64,000 bases of DNA. Source: Isoptericola chiayiensis. Its GTDB lineage: Bacteria > Actinomycetota > Actinomycetes > Actinomycetales > Cellulomonadaceae. Shown here in pieces: positions 8,515 to 16,308 of this stretch. Position 1 is the first letter of the stretch, and each line of letters opens with the position of its first letter. The DNA lies in NCBI RefSeq assembly GCF_013149805.1, contig NZ_JABEZT010000010.1:37562-101561 (forward strand), read 5' to 3'. Position numbers and translations under genes: made by a program. The notes under the pieces are model-generated. The model did not search any database and was not told the DNA's origin. It worked only from the letters and a program-made list of their open reading frames with translations.

Positions 8515-9210
8515 GTGCTCAAGAACCGCATCCTCGGAACCCTCACCGCGCTGGCCCTGGCGGTGGCGAGCGTCGGCGTGGGCGCGAACGCCGCGCACGC
8601 GGACGACGACGACCGCGTGACCTGCTCGGGCTACGGCACCAAGAACGCCCAGTACCGCCTCACGCTCGCCGAGCGCGACGACGACCGCATGCGCACCCGT
8701 CTGGCGATCGACACGAAAGTCAAGAACAAGAAGTGGACCGTGAAGGTCTACCGCGACGGCACGAAGGTCCACCAGGCCTCGAAGCGCACTGGCAAGAAGG
8801 GCGACGTGACCTTCGCCAAGACCGTGCGCGGCGACGACGACCACCGCTACCGCGTCGTCGCCACCACCAAGGGGCAGAAGATCGTCCGCACGATCGCGCT
8901 GGACGACGACCTCGAGTGCCGCAGCGGCAAGGGGTCGAAGGGCAGCCGGTACGGCTACTCCGTGACCGAGCGGGACGACGACCGCGCCACCGCCCAGCTG
9001 CGCGTCAACGGCCCGAAGAAGAACGCCCGGTGGAACGTGTCCTACTACCGGGACGGCAAGAAGGTCGCCTCGGCCACCAAGCGGGCGAACAGGTACGGCA
9101 ACGTCACCGTCACCAAGACGTTCCGCGCCGACGACGACCACCGGATCAAGGTCGTCGCGAAGTCCGGGTACGGCGAGCGGATCACCCGCACGATCGACCT
9201 CGACGACTGA
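8515..9210 (+). CDS. Small secreted protein with two tandem repeats
   Basis: A 231-residue protein with a Sec signal peptide (MLKNR, a hydrophobic run, cut near NAAHA at residue 29). The mature chain is two copies of a domain of about 95 residues. Each has a single Cys near its start (VTCSGYG and LECRSGKG), then the phrase ERDDDR, a central WxVxxYRDGxKV strand and an ending IVRTIALDD or ITRTIDLDD. The lone cysteines could pair with each other. It is strongly charged, with clusters of Asp-Asp-Asp next to Arg or Lys. It starts with GTG after GGGAGC. No homologous family comes to mind. It sits between hemC and mgsA, breaking the heme cluster. Confidence 0.75.
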   Translation: MLKNRILGTLTALALAVASVGVGANAAHADDDDRVTCSGYGTKNAQYRLTLAERDDDRMRTRLAIDTKVKNKKWTVKVYRDGTKVHQASKRTGKKGDVTFAKTVRGDDDHRYRVVATTKGQKIVRTIALDDDLECRSGKGSKGSRYGYSVTERDDDRATAQLRVNGPKKNARWNVSYYRDGKKVASATKRANRYGNVTVTKTFRADDDHRIKVVAKSGYGERITRTIDLDD

Positions 9211-9224
9211 TCACCGCCGACGAC

Positions 9225-9256
9225 GCCCGCCCGGTCCCGCGACGGACCGGGCGGGC
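9225..9256 (+). terminator. Terminator after the repeat protein
   Basis: A perfect 13-bp stem (9225-9237 with 9244-9256) closes over a six-base loop, 15 bases after the stop codon. Confidence 0.75.
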
Positions 9257-9357
9257 GCCGTCGTGCCCGCGTCCCGCCGTCGTCCAGGTGGCCCCCAGCA
9301 GCCGGTGGCACGATGAGAGCATCCGGTCGCGCCCGACGACCGGGTGAGGGGAGCCCC

Positions 9358-9807
9358 ATGGACGCCGTCCGGCACAGCATCGCCCTGGTGGCGCACGACA
9401 ACAAGAAGGTCGAGCTGCTGCGCTGGGCCGAGTTCAACCGCGGCACGCTGTCCGGGCACCACCTGTGGGCCACCGGCACCACCGGCACCATGCTCGAGTT
9501 CGAGCTGGGCCTGCCGGTCCACCGGCTCCTGTCGGGGCCGGTCGGCGGGGACCAGCAGATCGGCGCCAAGATCGCCGAGGGCGCCATCGACATGCTGATC
9601 TTCTTCTGGGACCCGCTGGAGGCGCAGCCCCACGACCCCGACGTCAAGGCGCTGCTGCGGCTCGCCGCCGTGTGGAACGTGCCGATGGCCTGCAACGTCG
9701 CCACGGCCGACATGATGATCTCCTCGCCCATGCTGCACGAGGACTACGCGCACAACCGGCCCGTGATCGACCAGCGCGGCTGGGTCGGCGGGGAGCCGGT
9801 CGAGTGA
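9358..9807 (+). CDS. mgsA: Methylglyoxal synthase
   Basis: Converts dihydroxyacetone phosphate to methylglyoxal and phosphate, a bypass of lower glycolysis that relieves phosphate shortage. The 149-residue length and motifs match Mgs[11 protein letters not shown] at the start, LWATGTTG, the phosphate-binding [15 protein letters not shown], and [30 protein letters not shown] precedes the ATG; the frame could extend 15 codons upstream but those residues are not conserved. It overlaps the next gene by one base (TGATG), so the two are coupled. Nothing nearby explains why it sits among heme genes. Confidence 0.95.
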   Translation: MDAVRHSIALVAHDNKKVELLRWAEFNRGTLSGHHLWATGTTGTMLEFELGLPVHRLLSGPVGGDQQIGAKIAEGAIDMLIFFWDPLEAQPHDPDVKALLRLAAVWNVPMACNVATADMMISSPMLHEDYAHNRPVIDQRGWVGGEPVE

Positions 9808-10517
9808 TGGCCCTGCGCTTCGAGGAACTGGACTTCCAGCCGACCCCCATGGGCGAGATCAGCCTCCGCCGCCGGCACGACCCCGCCGCACGCCAGGACG
9901 TCTACGAGGTCCGGCTCGGCGACGAGTACCTCATGTCGAGCCTCTTCACGGTGGCGGAGCGGGCGCTCGCCACCCTCGCCCTCGACCTCCTCGACGCCCC
10001 CGCCGACGCGGCCTTGCGGGTGCTGGTCGGCGGCCTGGGCCTCGGCTACACCGCGCACGCGGCGCTCGCGGACCCGCGGGTCGCCGACCTGACGGTGGTC
10101 GAGTACTCCGGTCCCGTCCTGGACTGGCACCGGCGCGAGCTGCTGCCCGAGACGGCAGGGCTCGCCACCGACCCGCGCTGCCGGCTCGTGCAGGACGACT
10201 TCTTCGTCCGCATGGGTGCGGCGCCGCGGGAACGCTACGACGCGATCCTGCTCGACATCGACCACACGCCGCAGCACGTGCTGCACCCGAGCCACGCCGA
10301 CTTCTACACCGCGGCGGGGTTGCGCGCGGCGGCCGCGCACCTGGAGCCGGGCGGCGCGTTCGCGCTGTGGTCCGACGACCCGCCGGGCCAGGGGTTCGAG
10401 GCGACGCTCGGACAGGTGTTCACCGAGCAGCGGGCGCACGTGGTGCCGTTCGACAACCCGGTCACCGGCGGGACCTCCACCAACACGGTCTACCTGGCCC
10501 GCGGCGTCGTCCGATAG
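9807..10517 (+). CDS. Spermidine-synthase-like methyltransferase-fold protein
   Basis: A 236-residue protein with a Rossmann fold of the spermidine synthase type. The nucleotide-binding loop is VLVGGLGLGYTAHAAL (about residues 71-86), strand 2 ends in VVEYSG, and DAILLDIDHTP follows near residue 150. The N-terminal beta hairpin domain of true polyamine synthases is short. The loop that binds decarboxylated S-adenosylmethionine is not clearly present, so polyamine synthesis is uncertain; many actinobacteria carry such SpeE-like proteins of unknown substrate. It is translationally coupled to mgsA. Confidence 0.75.
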   Translation: MALRFEELDFQPTPMGEISLRRRHDPAARQDVYEVRLGDEYLMSSLFTVAERALATLALDLLDAPADAALRVLVGGLGLGYTAHAALADPRVADLTVVEYSGPVLDWHRRELLPETAGLATDPRCRLVQDDFFVRMGAAPRERYDAILLDIDHTPQHVLHPSHADFYTAAGLRAAAAHLEPGGAFALWSDDPPGQGFEATLGQVFTEQRAHVVPFDNPVTGGTSTNTVYLARGVVR

Positions 10518-10552
10518 ACGCCGATCCCCGCCGCCGGAGACGCCGGCCACCG

Positions 10553-10627
10553 CCGCGCGGTCGTACCTTCCGTGCCGCGGTCGTACCCGGCGCGTACGAC
10601 CGCGAGACGGAAGGTACGACCGCGCGG
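10553..10627. repeat. Nested palindrome between convergent genes
   Basis: The outer arms are a perfect 21-base inverted repeat (10553-10573 with 10607-10627). Nested inside is a perfect 11-base pair (10576-10586 with 10594-10604). The core GCGGTCGTAC therefore occurs four times, twice in each direction. It lies between a plus-strand stop at 10517 and the hemG stop at 10649, so it probably acts as a bidirectional terminator, though the repeated core is more elaborate than a simple stem needs. Confidence 0.8.
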
Positions 10628-10648
10628 GGGGACGGGGAGGGGCGCCGC

Positions 10649-12103
10649 CTACAGCCCCTCGACCGCCGCCTGGGCGTGCCCCACGATCGCGGCCAGCCCC
10701 GTGCCGGCCACCCAGCCGCCCGTCGTCGCCAGGCCCGGGGTGCGCCCGACGGCGGCGCTCAGCGCGGCGACGTCGGCCCGGTAGGCGGGCGTCGGGGGAG
10801 GCAGGGCACCGTCCCACCGCTGGACCAGGTGGTCCACGACCCGGTCGGTCAGCGGCACCCCCAGCAGCCCGGAGGCGTCCCGGGCCGCCTCGTCCGCGTC
10901 CGGGGCCACGGTGGGCTCCCCGAGCCGCCCGTAGCTCAGCCGCACCACGTGGAAACCCTCGCCGGCCGCCGCGCGCACCCGGTCGGCCAGCCACGGCCAC
11001 TTCGCCGTCGCGTGCGTCAGCGCCTTGGCCCGCACCTGGGACGAGTCGGACGCGGGAGCCACCAGCATCCCCGACCCGCGCGGCGCCGCGTCGAGCTCCG
11101 GAGCCTCCAGCAGCAGCGTCACCAGGTGCACGTCCGCGCCGGCCTCCGGGCGCGGGACGACGCCGGTCCACGGCTCCAGCAGCGGCGCCACCGCCGGGGT
11201 GGTCACCACCAGCCGGGGAGCCACCGTGGTGTGCACCGACCCGCGACCGCCCCGCACCCCCGCCGACGTGGCCCGCGTGCGCACGACCCAGTCGCCGTCG
11301 TCGGACCGCTCGATCTCGACCACCTCGTGCCCGAGCCGCAACGCCGTGTGGATGGGGCCCGTGGCGTCCGTGGTGGGCGAGTCCGTCCAGTCCTCGGCGC
11401 TCGCGGCGATCTCGCCGGCGAGGGCCTCGACGAGGGTGTGGATACCGCCGTCGATGCCGCGCACCGCGGACCCGGCCGGGACCGCGGCGCGCAGGGCGCC
11501 GACGGCCCGCGTCAGCGAACCCTCCACGGCGAACCGGTCCAGCAGCCCGGGGGCGACGGTGGAGACGGCGAGCCGCTCCAGCGGGGCGGAGTGCACGCCC
11601 GCGGCGACCGGGGCGACGAGCCGGTCGGTGACGCGGGCGCCGAGGCGGGCGCGCACCAGGGAGCCGAGGTCCTCGGCCCGGGCGCCCACCTGGCGGGGCA
11701 GGACCCGGTCCAGCGCCGCCCGGGCGACCCCGGGCCAGCCGATCGCCCGGCGCACGTCCGGTGCCCAGGGCACGGCCGGGATGCCCAGCACCCCGGCGGC
11801 CGGCAGCGGGAAGGCACGCCCGGCCGCGTACCCCCAGGCGGGCAGGCCGGCGGGTGCGACGACGTCGAGGCCCAGCTCGTCCGCGAGCTCGGTCACGGCG
11901 CCGCCCCGCGCGGCGAACGACTCGGCGCCCAGGTCGAGCGGCACGCGCGGCAGCGACTCGAACGACCCGCCCCGGACCGGCCCGCCCAGCCGGGTGGAGG
12001 CCTCCAGCACGACGGTCTGCAGGCCGCGGTCGATGAGCGTGCGGGCCGCGACGAGCCCGCCGATCCCGCCCCCGACGACGACGGCGTCGACGCGCTGGCT
12101 CAC
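10649..12103 (-). CDS. hemG: Protoporphyrinogen/coproporphyrinogen oxidase (HemY/CgoX type)
   Basis: A 484-residue FAD enzyme that removes six electrons from the porphyrinogen ring. The dinucleotide motif VVVGGGIGGLVAARTL is at residues 8-23, followed by VVLEAS binding the FAD ribose. The C-terminal GLATTGGWVAGTGLAAIVGHAQAAV is the second FAD-contacting segment. In Actinobacteria this oxygen-dependent family normally acts on coproporphyrinogen III, feeding the coproporphyrin route. The GTG start overlaps the hemE stop (GTGA); the long frame running on through hemE is a reading-frame coincidence, not a fusion. No hemQ follows it. Confidence 0.93.
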   Translation of the reverse strand: MSQRVDAVVVGGGIGGLVAARTLIDRGLQTVVLEASTRLGGPVRGGSFESLPRVPLDLGAESFAARGGAVTELADELGLDVVAPAGLPAWGYAAGRAFPLPAAGVLGIPAVPWAPDVRRAIGWPGVARAALDRVLPRQVGARAEDLGSLVRARLGARVTDRLVAPVAAGVHSAPLERLAVSTVAPGLLDRFAVEGSLTRAVGALRAAVPAGSAVRGIDGGIHTLVEALAGEIAASAEDWTDSPTTDATGPIHTALRLGHEVVEIERSDDGDWVVRTRATSAGVRGGRGSVHTTVAPRLVVTTPAVAPLLEPWTGVVPRPEAGADVHLVTLLLEAPELDAAPRGSGMLVAPASDSSQVRAKALTHATAKWPWLADRVRAAAGEGFHVVRLSYGRLGEPTVAPDADEAARDASGLLGVPLTDRVVDHLVQRWDGALPPPTPAYRADVAALSAAVGRTPGLATTGGWVAGTGLAAIVGHAQAAVEGL

Positions 12104-13248
12104 AGCGCGTGCACGAGCTCGACGACGCGGGTGAGCACGTCCGGGTCCGTGGACGGCGGCACGCCGTGGCCGAGGTTGACGACGTGGGCGGGGGCGGCGC
12201 GGCCGCGGTCGACGACGTCGCGCACGTGGGCCTCCAGCGCTTCTCGCGGGGCGCCGAGCAGCGCGGGATCGAGGTTGCCCTGCACCGGGACGTCGCCCCC
12301 GAGCAGGGCTGCGGCCTCGTCCAGGGGCGTGCGGTAGTCGATGCCGACGGTGCGGTGCGTCAGGCCGGCGTCCGTGAGGACGTCGCGCAGCGCCTCGAGC
12401 AGGTGGCCGGTGCCGGTGCCGAAGTGGATGCCGGGCACGCCGAGCGGGCCGTCGGTGCCGGCGTCGGGCACCCGCAGGTCCGCCACGTGCCGCAGCGCGC
12501 GGGTGGACGACGGCGCCACGTGCGTCGTGTAGTCGGCCAGCGACAGCGAGCCGGCCCAGGAGTCGAAGAGCTGGACAGCGCTGGCGCCGGCGAGCACCTG
12601 GGTGCGCAGGAACCGTCCGGTCAGGTCCGCGGTCCACTCGGTCAGGCGCCGCCACGACTCGGGGTCGGCGTGCATGAGGGTGCGCGCGGCGAGGTGGTCG
12701 CGCGACGGCCGGCCCTCGACGAGGTAGGCGGCGAGCGTGAAGGGCGCCCCGCCGAACCCGATCAGCGGCGTCCCGTCCGTCTCCTCGGCCAGGCCGGCGA
12801 CGGTCCGGGCGACGGCCTCGGCGATCGGTGCGAGCGCCGCGTCGTCCACGTCCCGCGAGACCATCTCGTCGACGTCGGCCGCCGTGCGGTAGGGGCGGTC
12901 CATGACCGGGCCGACGCCGGAGACGATCTCCACGCCGACGCCGGCCAGCTTCAGGGGGACGACGATGTCGCTGAAGAAGATCGCCGCGTCGACGCCGTGG
13001 CGGCGCACGGGCTGCAGCGTGATCTCCGCGGCGAGCTCGGGACGCAGGCAGGACTCGAGCATCCCGACACCCTGTCGCACCTCGCGGTACTCGGGCAGGC
13101 TGCGGCCCGCCTGCCGCATGAACCAGACCGGGGTGCGGTCGGGCCGGTCGCCGCGCAGGGCGCTGACCAGCGGGGACGTCGTCGTACGCCCGTCGACCAG
13201 GGGGTGGGAGCCGGGAAGGTTGCTGACGTTCGCCGTGGGGGATGTCAC
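12100..13248 (-). CDS. hemE: Uroporphyrinogen decarboxylase
   Basis: Removes four acetate carboxyls from uroporphyrinogen III to give coproporphyrinogen III. The substrate-binding signature PVWFMRQAGRSLPEYR is at about residues 40-55, with the invariant FSDIVVPLKLAG and GFGGAPFTLAAYLVEG following, and the C-terminal NLGHGVPPSTDPD. The 382-residue length is slightly above the norm because of a 15-residue N-terminal extension. It is first in the hemE-hemG operon and divergent from hemA, with only 50 bases between the two starts, so one short region must hold both promoters. Confidence 0.97.
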   Translation of the reverse strand: MTSPTANVSNLPGSHPLVDGRTTTSPLVSALRGDRPDRTPVWFMRQAGRSLPEYREVRQGVGMLESCLRPELAAEITLQPVRRHGVDAAIFFSDIVVPLKLAGVGVEIVSGVGPVMDRPYRTAADVDEMVSRDVDDAALAPIAEAVARTVAGLAEETDGTPLIGFGGAPFTLAAYLVEGRPSRDHLAARTLMHADPESWRRLTEWTADLTGRFLRTQVLAGASAVQLFDSWAGSLSLADYTTHVAPSSTRALRHVADLRVPDAGTDGPLGVPGIHFGTGTGHLLEALRDVLTDAGLTHRTVGIDYRTPLDEAAALLGGDVPVQGNLDPALLGAPREALEAHVRDVVDRGRAAPAHVVNLGHGVPPSTDPDVLTRVVELVHAL

Positions 13249-13298
13249 GGTCCACGATTCTGCCCCGAGGGGGCCAGGATCATAAAGTGGGGGGCACT

Positions 13299-14681
13299 GT
13301 GGTTCTGATCTCCCTCACCGCATCCCACCGCGAGCTGGACCTCGACGCGCTGGAGCGCCTGTCGACCGGCTCGGAGTCCGTGGGCCGTACCGTCGTGGGC
13401 TCCTGCCGCCCCGTGCAGGGCGCCGTCGTCATCTCCACCTGCAACCGGTTCGAGCTGTACCTCGACGTCGACGCACCGCTCGACGGCGACGTGGTGCGGC
13501 ACGCCACCCGGCACGTCGCGGCCCTCGTCGCCGAGGCGTCCGGGGTGAGCACCGAGACCGCCGCCGCCTCGTTCGCGGTGCGCACCGGGTCGGACGTCGC
13601 CGCGCACCTGTTCGCCGTCGCGTCCGGCCTCGACTCGATGGTCGTGGGCGAGCGGGAGATCGCCGGCCAGGTCAAGCGCTCGCTGGTCGTGGCGCGGGAC
13701 CAGGACACCACCTCCAAGACGCTCGAGCTGCTCTTCCAGACCGCCTCGCGCACGTCCAAGCAGGTCGGGCACCACACCGCGCTCGGGGGGACCGGCCGTT
13801 CGCTCGTCGCGCTCGGCCTCGACCTCGCCGGGGCGGTGCTGCGCCCCTACCCCGCGGCCCGGGCCGTCATCGTCGGCACCGGCGCCTACGCCGGGGCGTC
13901 CGTGGCGGCGCTGCGCGCCCGCGGGTGCGCCGACGTGCGGGTGTACTCCCGCTCCGGCCGCGCCGCGGAGTTCGCCGCCTCCCACGACGTCGTCGCGGTG
14001 GGCGCGGACACCGAGTCGCTCGTGTCCGCCCTGGCTGAGGCCGACCTGGTGGTCTCCTGCTCGGGGGCACGCGGTCGCGGCGGTGCGGCTCCGGCACCGG
14101 GCGCCGAGGCGTCGCTGGAGTACGTGCTCGACGTCGCGGCCGTGGCCCGCGCCCGGGAGCGGGCCGCGGACCGCGCGGGCGACGAGCCGGAGTCGGACGC
14201 GCTGGTGATCCTCGACCTGGCCTTGCACCGCGACGTCGACCCGCAGGTCGCCGACGTCGAGGGCGTGCTGCTCTACGACCTGTCCACCCTCAAGGCGAAC
14301 GCCCCGGCCACCGAGCACGCCGTCGTCGAGCACGCCCGCCGGATCGTCGCCGACGCCGCCACGCGGTTCGAGGAGACCCGGCTCGGCCGTGCCGCGGACG
14401 CCGCCGTCGTCGCGCTGTTCGACGACGCCGAGCGGACGGTCGCCGCGGAGGCCGCCGACGCCACGGCCCGGCTCGCCGCCGAGCTCGCGCCGCTGGGCGC
14501 CGAACCCTCCGAGGACGACCTGGAGAAGATCGCCCGGGACGCGCGACGGCGCGCGCACAGCGCCCTGCACCACCGCATCGTCGAGGTGCGTGCCGCGGCG
14601 CTGGCCGAGGCGCGCGCGGCCGAGGCCGCCGTCGTCGCCGGCGCCGAACGGAGCCTGCGGGTGACCGAACCGGTCGACTGA
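13299..14681 (+). CDS. hemA: Glutamyl-tRNA reductase
   Basis: Reduces glutamyl-tRNA to glutamate-1-semialdehyde, the committed and usually rate-limiting step of heme synthesis. The catalytic cysteine is Cys48 in STCNRFELYLD; GLDSMVVGEREIAGQVK binds the glutamyl part and VIVGTGAYAGASVAALRARG is the NADPH loop. The C-terminal helical dimerisation region is rich in Ala and Glu. I chose GTG 13299 (MVLISLTASHREL, as in relatives); GTG 13287 in the same frame is possible. Length 460 residues. It is transcribed away from hemE. Confidence 0.95.
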   Translation: MVLISLTASHRELDLDALERLSTGSESVGRTVVGSCRPVQGAVVISTCNRFELYLDVDAPLDGDVVRHATRHVAALVAEASGVSTETAAASFAVRTGSDVAAHLFAVASGLDSMVVGEREIAGQVKRSLVVARDQDTTSKTLELLFQTASRTSKQVGHHTALGGTGRSLVALGLDLAGAVLRPYPAARAVIVGTGAYAGASVAALRARGCADVRVYSRSGRAAEFAASHDVVAVGADTESLVSALAEADLVVSCSGARGRGGAAPAPGAEASLEYVLDVAAVARARERAADRAGDEPESDALVILDLALHRDVDPQVADVEGVLLYDLSTLKANAPATEHAVVEHARRIVADAATRFEETRLGRAADAAVVALFDDAERTVAAEAADATARLAAELAPLGAEPSEDDLEKIARDARRRAHSALHHRIVEVRAAALAEARAAEAAVVAGAERSLRVTEPVD

Positions 14682-14834
14682 GACCGAGGACACGAGAAAC
14701 CACCCGCCCGGTCTGTCCGGTTGGTTCTCCTTTGTCGCGCCAGAACGGGCGCGCGTGTGTAGCCTGCCGTCGGGAGGCCGAGATCTCCGGTCTCCTCACA
14801 GTCTTCACTCTTCGCGCGGAAGGACCACACGACG

Positions 14835-15215
14835 ATGGACAGCTTCTGGGACTACATCTGGTTCCTGCTCTGGATCTTCCTGTTCATGGCCTACCTCATC
14901 GTCCTGTTCCAGATCCTCACGGACCTGTTCCGGGACCACCAGCTCTCCGGCTGGTGGAAGGCGCTGTGGGTCGTCTTCCTGATCTTCATCCCGCTGGTCA
15001 CCGCCCTGATCTACCTGATCGCCCGCGGGCGCGGGATGGCGGAGCGCAACCTCGCAGCGGCGAAGGACGCCAAGACCGCCACGGACGACTACATCAAGTC
15101 GGTGGCCACGCCGCACTCGCCGGCCGACCAGATCGCCTCGGCCAAGAAGCTGCTCGACGAGGGCACCATCTCCGCCGAGGAGTTCGAGTCGCTGAAGGCC
15201 AAGGCGCTGTCCTGA
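14835..15215 (+). CDS. Small membrane protein with PLDc_N and SHOCT domains
   Basis: A 126-residue protein. Residues 5-70 hold two membrane helices separated by DLFRDHQLSGWWKALW, the pattern of the PLDc_N (phospholipase D N-terminal-like) domain. The last 32 residues, ADQIASAKKLLDEGTISAEE onward, form a SHOCT motif, a short helical pair that often ends membrane proteins and may mediate oligomerisation. No enzymatic residues are present. GGAAGGACC lies 16 bases before the ATG. The function of this common actinobacterial architecture is unknown. Confidence 0.85.
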   Translation: MDSFWDYIWFLLWIFLFMAYLIVLFQILTDLFRDHQLSGWWKALWVVFLIFIPLVTALIYLIARGRGMAERNLAAAKDAKTATDDYIKSVATPHSPADQIASAKKLLDEGTISAEEFESLKAKALS

Positions 15216-15230
15216 CCTGAGCAACACCCT

Positions 15231-15332
15231 GCTGGACGCGCGACGGGTCTCGTCCGCGGTCGTCACCCCCGAAGTGGAGCGCCCCCAGGGCGCGTGAACG
15301 CGACCGCGGACGAGACCCGTCGCGCGTCCGGC
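15231..15332. repeat. 29-bp perfect inverted repeat, probable terminator
   Basis: Arms 15234-15262 and 15301-15329 are perfectly complementary over 29 bases, and one wobble plus two further pairs extend the stem. The 38-base loop has its own short stem (GCGCCC/GGGCGC). The element starts 16 bases after the stop of the PLDc_N/SHOCT gene and ends 28 bases before the Ppx start. Termination of the upstream gene is the simplest role, but the stem is far longer than needed. Confidence 0.85.
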
Positions 15333-15360
15333 AGCGGCCGACGCACAGAAAGGCTCCAGC

Positions 15361-16287
15361 ATGCGACTCGGCGTGATCGACATCGGCTCCAACACCGTCC
15401 ACCTGCTCGTCATGGAGGCCCGTCCGGGTGCCCGCCCGGTGCCCCAGGCGAGCCAGAAGACGACGGTGCGGCTCATGCAGTACCTGGAACCGGACGGCGG
15501 CATCTCGAAGGCCGGGGTCAAGGCGCTGCGCCGCGCGGTGGAGGCTGCGGCGGCCGTGGGCCGGGAGCACCGGATCGAGAGCGTCATGGCGCTGGCGACG
15601 TCGGCGCTGCGCGACGCGCGCAACGGGCGCGAGCTGATCGCGGACCTGTCGGGGCGCATCGGCGCCCCGATCGAGGTGCTCGCCGGGCCGGAGGAGGCGC
15701 GGCTGACGTTCCTGGCGGCGCGTCGCTGGTACGGCTGGGGCGCCGGGCGGTTGCTGCTGCTGGACATCGGCGGCGGGTCGCTGGAGATCGCGACGGGGGT
15801 GGACGAGTCGCCGGACGTGGCGCTGTCGGTGCCGCTGGGGGCGGGTCGGATGACGCGGGAGTACCTCTTCGAGGACGACCCGCCGAAGCCGGGCGACGTG
15901 GAGCGCCTGCGCAAGCACGCCCGCAAGGTGCTCAAGGACGCGGTGGGTCCGGTGCGCAAGGCCCCGACGCCGGATCATGCGGTGGCGACGTCGAAGACGT
16001 TCCGGTCGTTGGCCCGGCTGGCGGGGATGCCGCGGCAGGTGCTGGGCACGGGGGACCGGTGGCGGATGCGTCAGGAGCACCTGGCGGACTGGCAGCCGCG
16101 GCTGGCGAAGCTGTCGTCGGCGGACCGCACGGTGCTGCCGGGCATCGGGCCCGGGCGGGCGCTGCAGGTCGTGGCGGGGGCCGTCGTCGCCGAGGAGGCG
16201 ATGCGGGCCCTCGGGGTCGACGAGGTGGAGATCTGTCCGTGGGCCCTGCGCGAGGGCGCGATCCTGCAGCGTCTCGACCGCCTCTGA
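15361..16287 (+). CDS. ppx: Ppx/GppA-family phosphatase
   Basis: A 308-residue exopolyphosphatase/guanosine pentaphosphatase-type protein of the ASKHA fold. Phosphate-1 motif LGVIDIGSNTVHLLV is at residues 3-17, ATSALRDARNG near 80, and phosphate-2 motif LLLDIGGGSLEIATG near 137. It has only the catalytic pair of subdomains, lacking the helical HD-like C-terminal domain of E. coli Ppx and GppA, as in mycobacterial Ppx1/Ppx2. It could cleave polyphosphate or (p)ppGpp-type nucleotides; sequence alone does not decide. AGAAAGG precedes the ATG. Confidence 0.9.
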   Translation: MRLGVIDIGSNTVHLLVMEARPGARPVPQASQKTTVRLMQYLEPDGGISKAGVKALRRAVEAAAAVGREHRIESVMALATSALRDARNGRELIADLSGRIGAPIEVLAGPEEARLTFLAARRWYGWGAGRLLLLDIGGGSLEIATGVDESPDVALSVPLGAGRMTREYLFEDDPPKPGDVERLRKHARKVLKDAVGPVRKAPTPDHAVATSKTFRSLARLAGMPRQVLGTGDRWRMRQEHLADWQPRLAKLSSADRTVLPGIGPGRALQVVAGAVVAEEAMRALGVDEVEICPWALREGAILQRLDRL

Positions 16288-16308
16288 CGGGCCACCACCC
16301 GGCGGGTC

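Noticed and set aside
10649..13255. A single 868-codon frame joining hemG and a shifted hemE region
   Set aside because: HemE is intact in a different frame with its own stop overlapping the hemG GTG; the N-terminal part of the long frame is nonsense, so there is no fusion.
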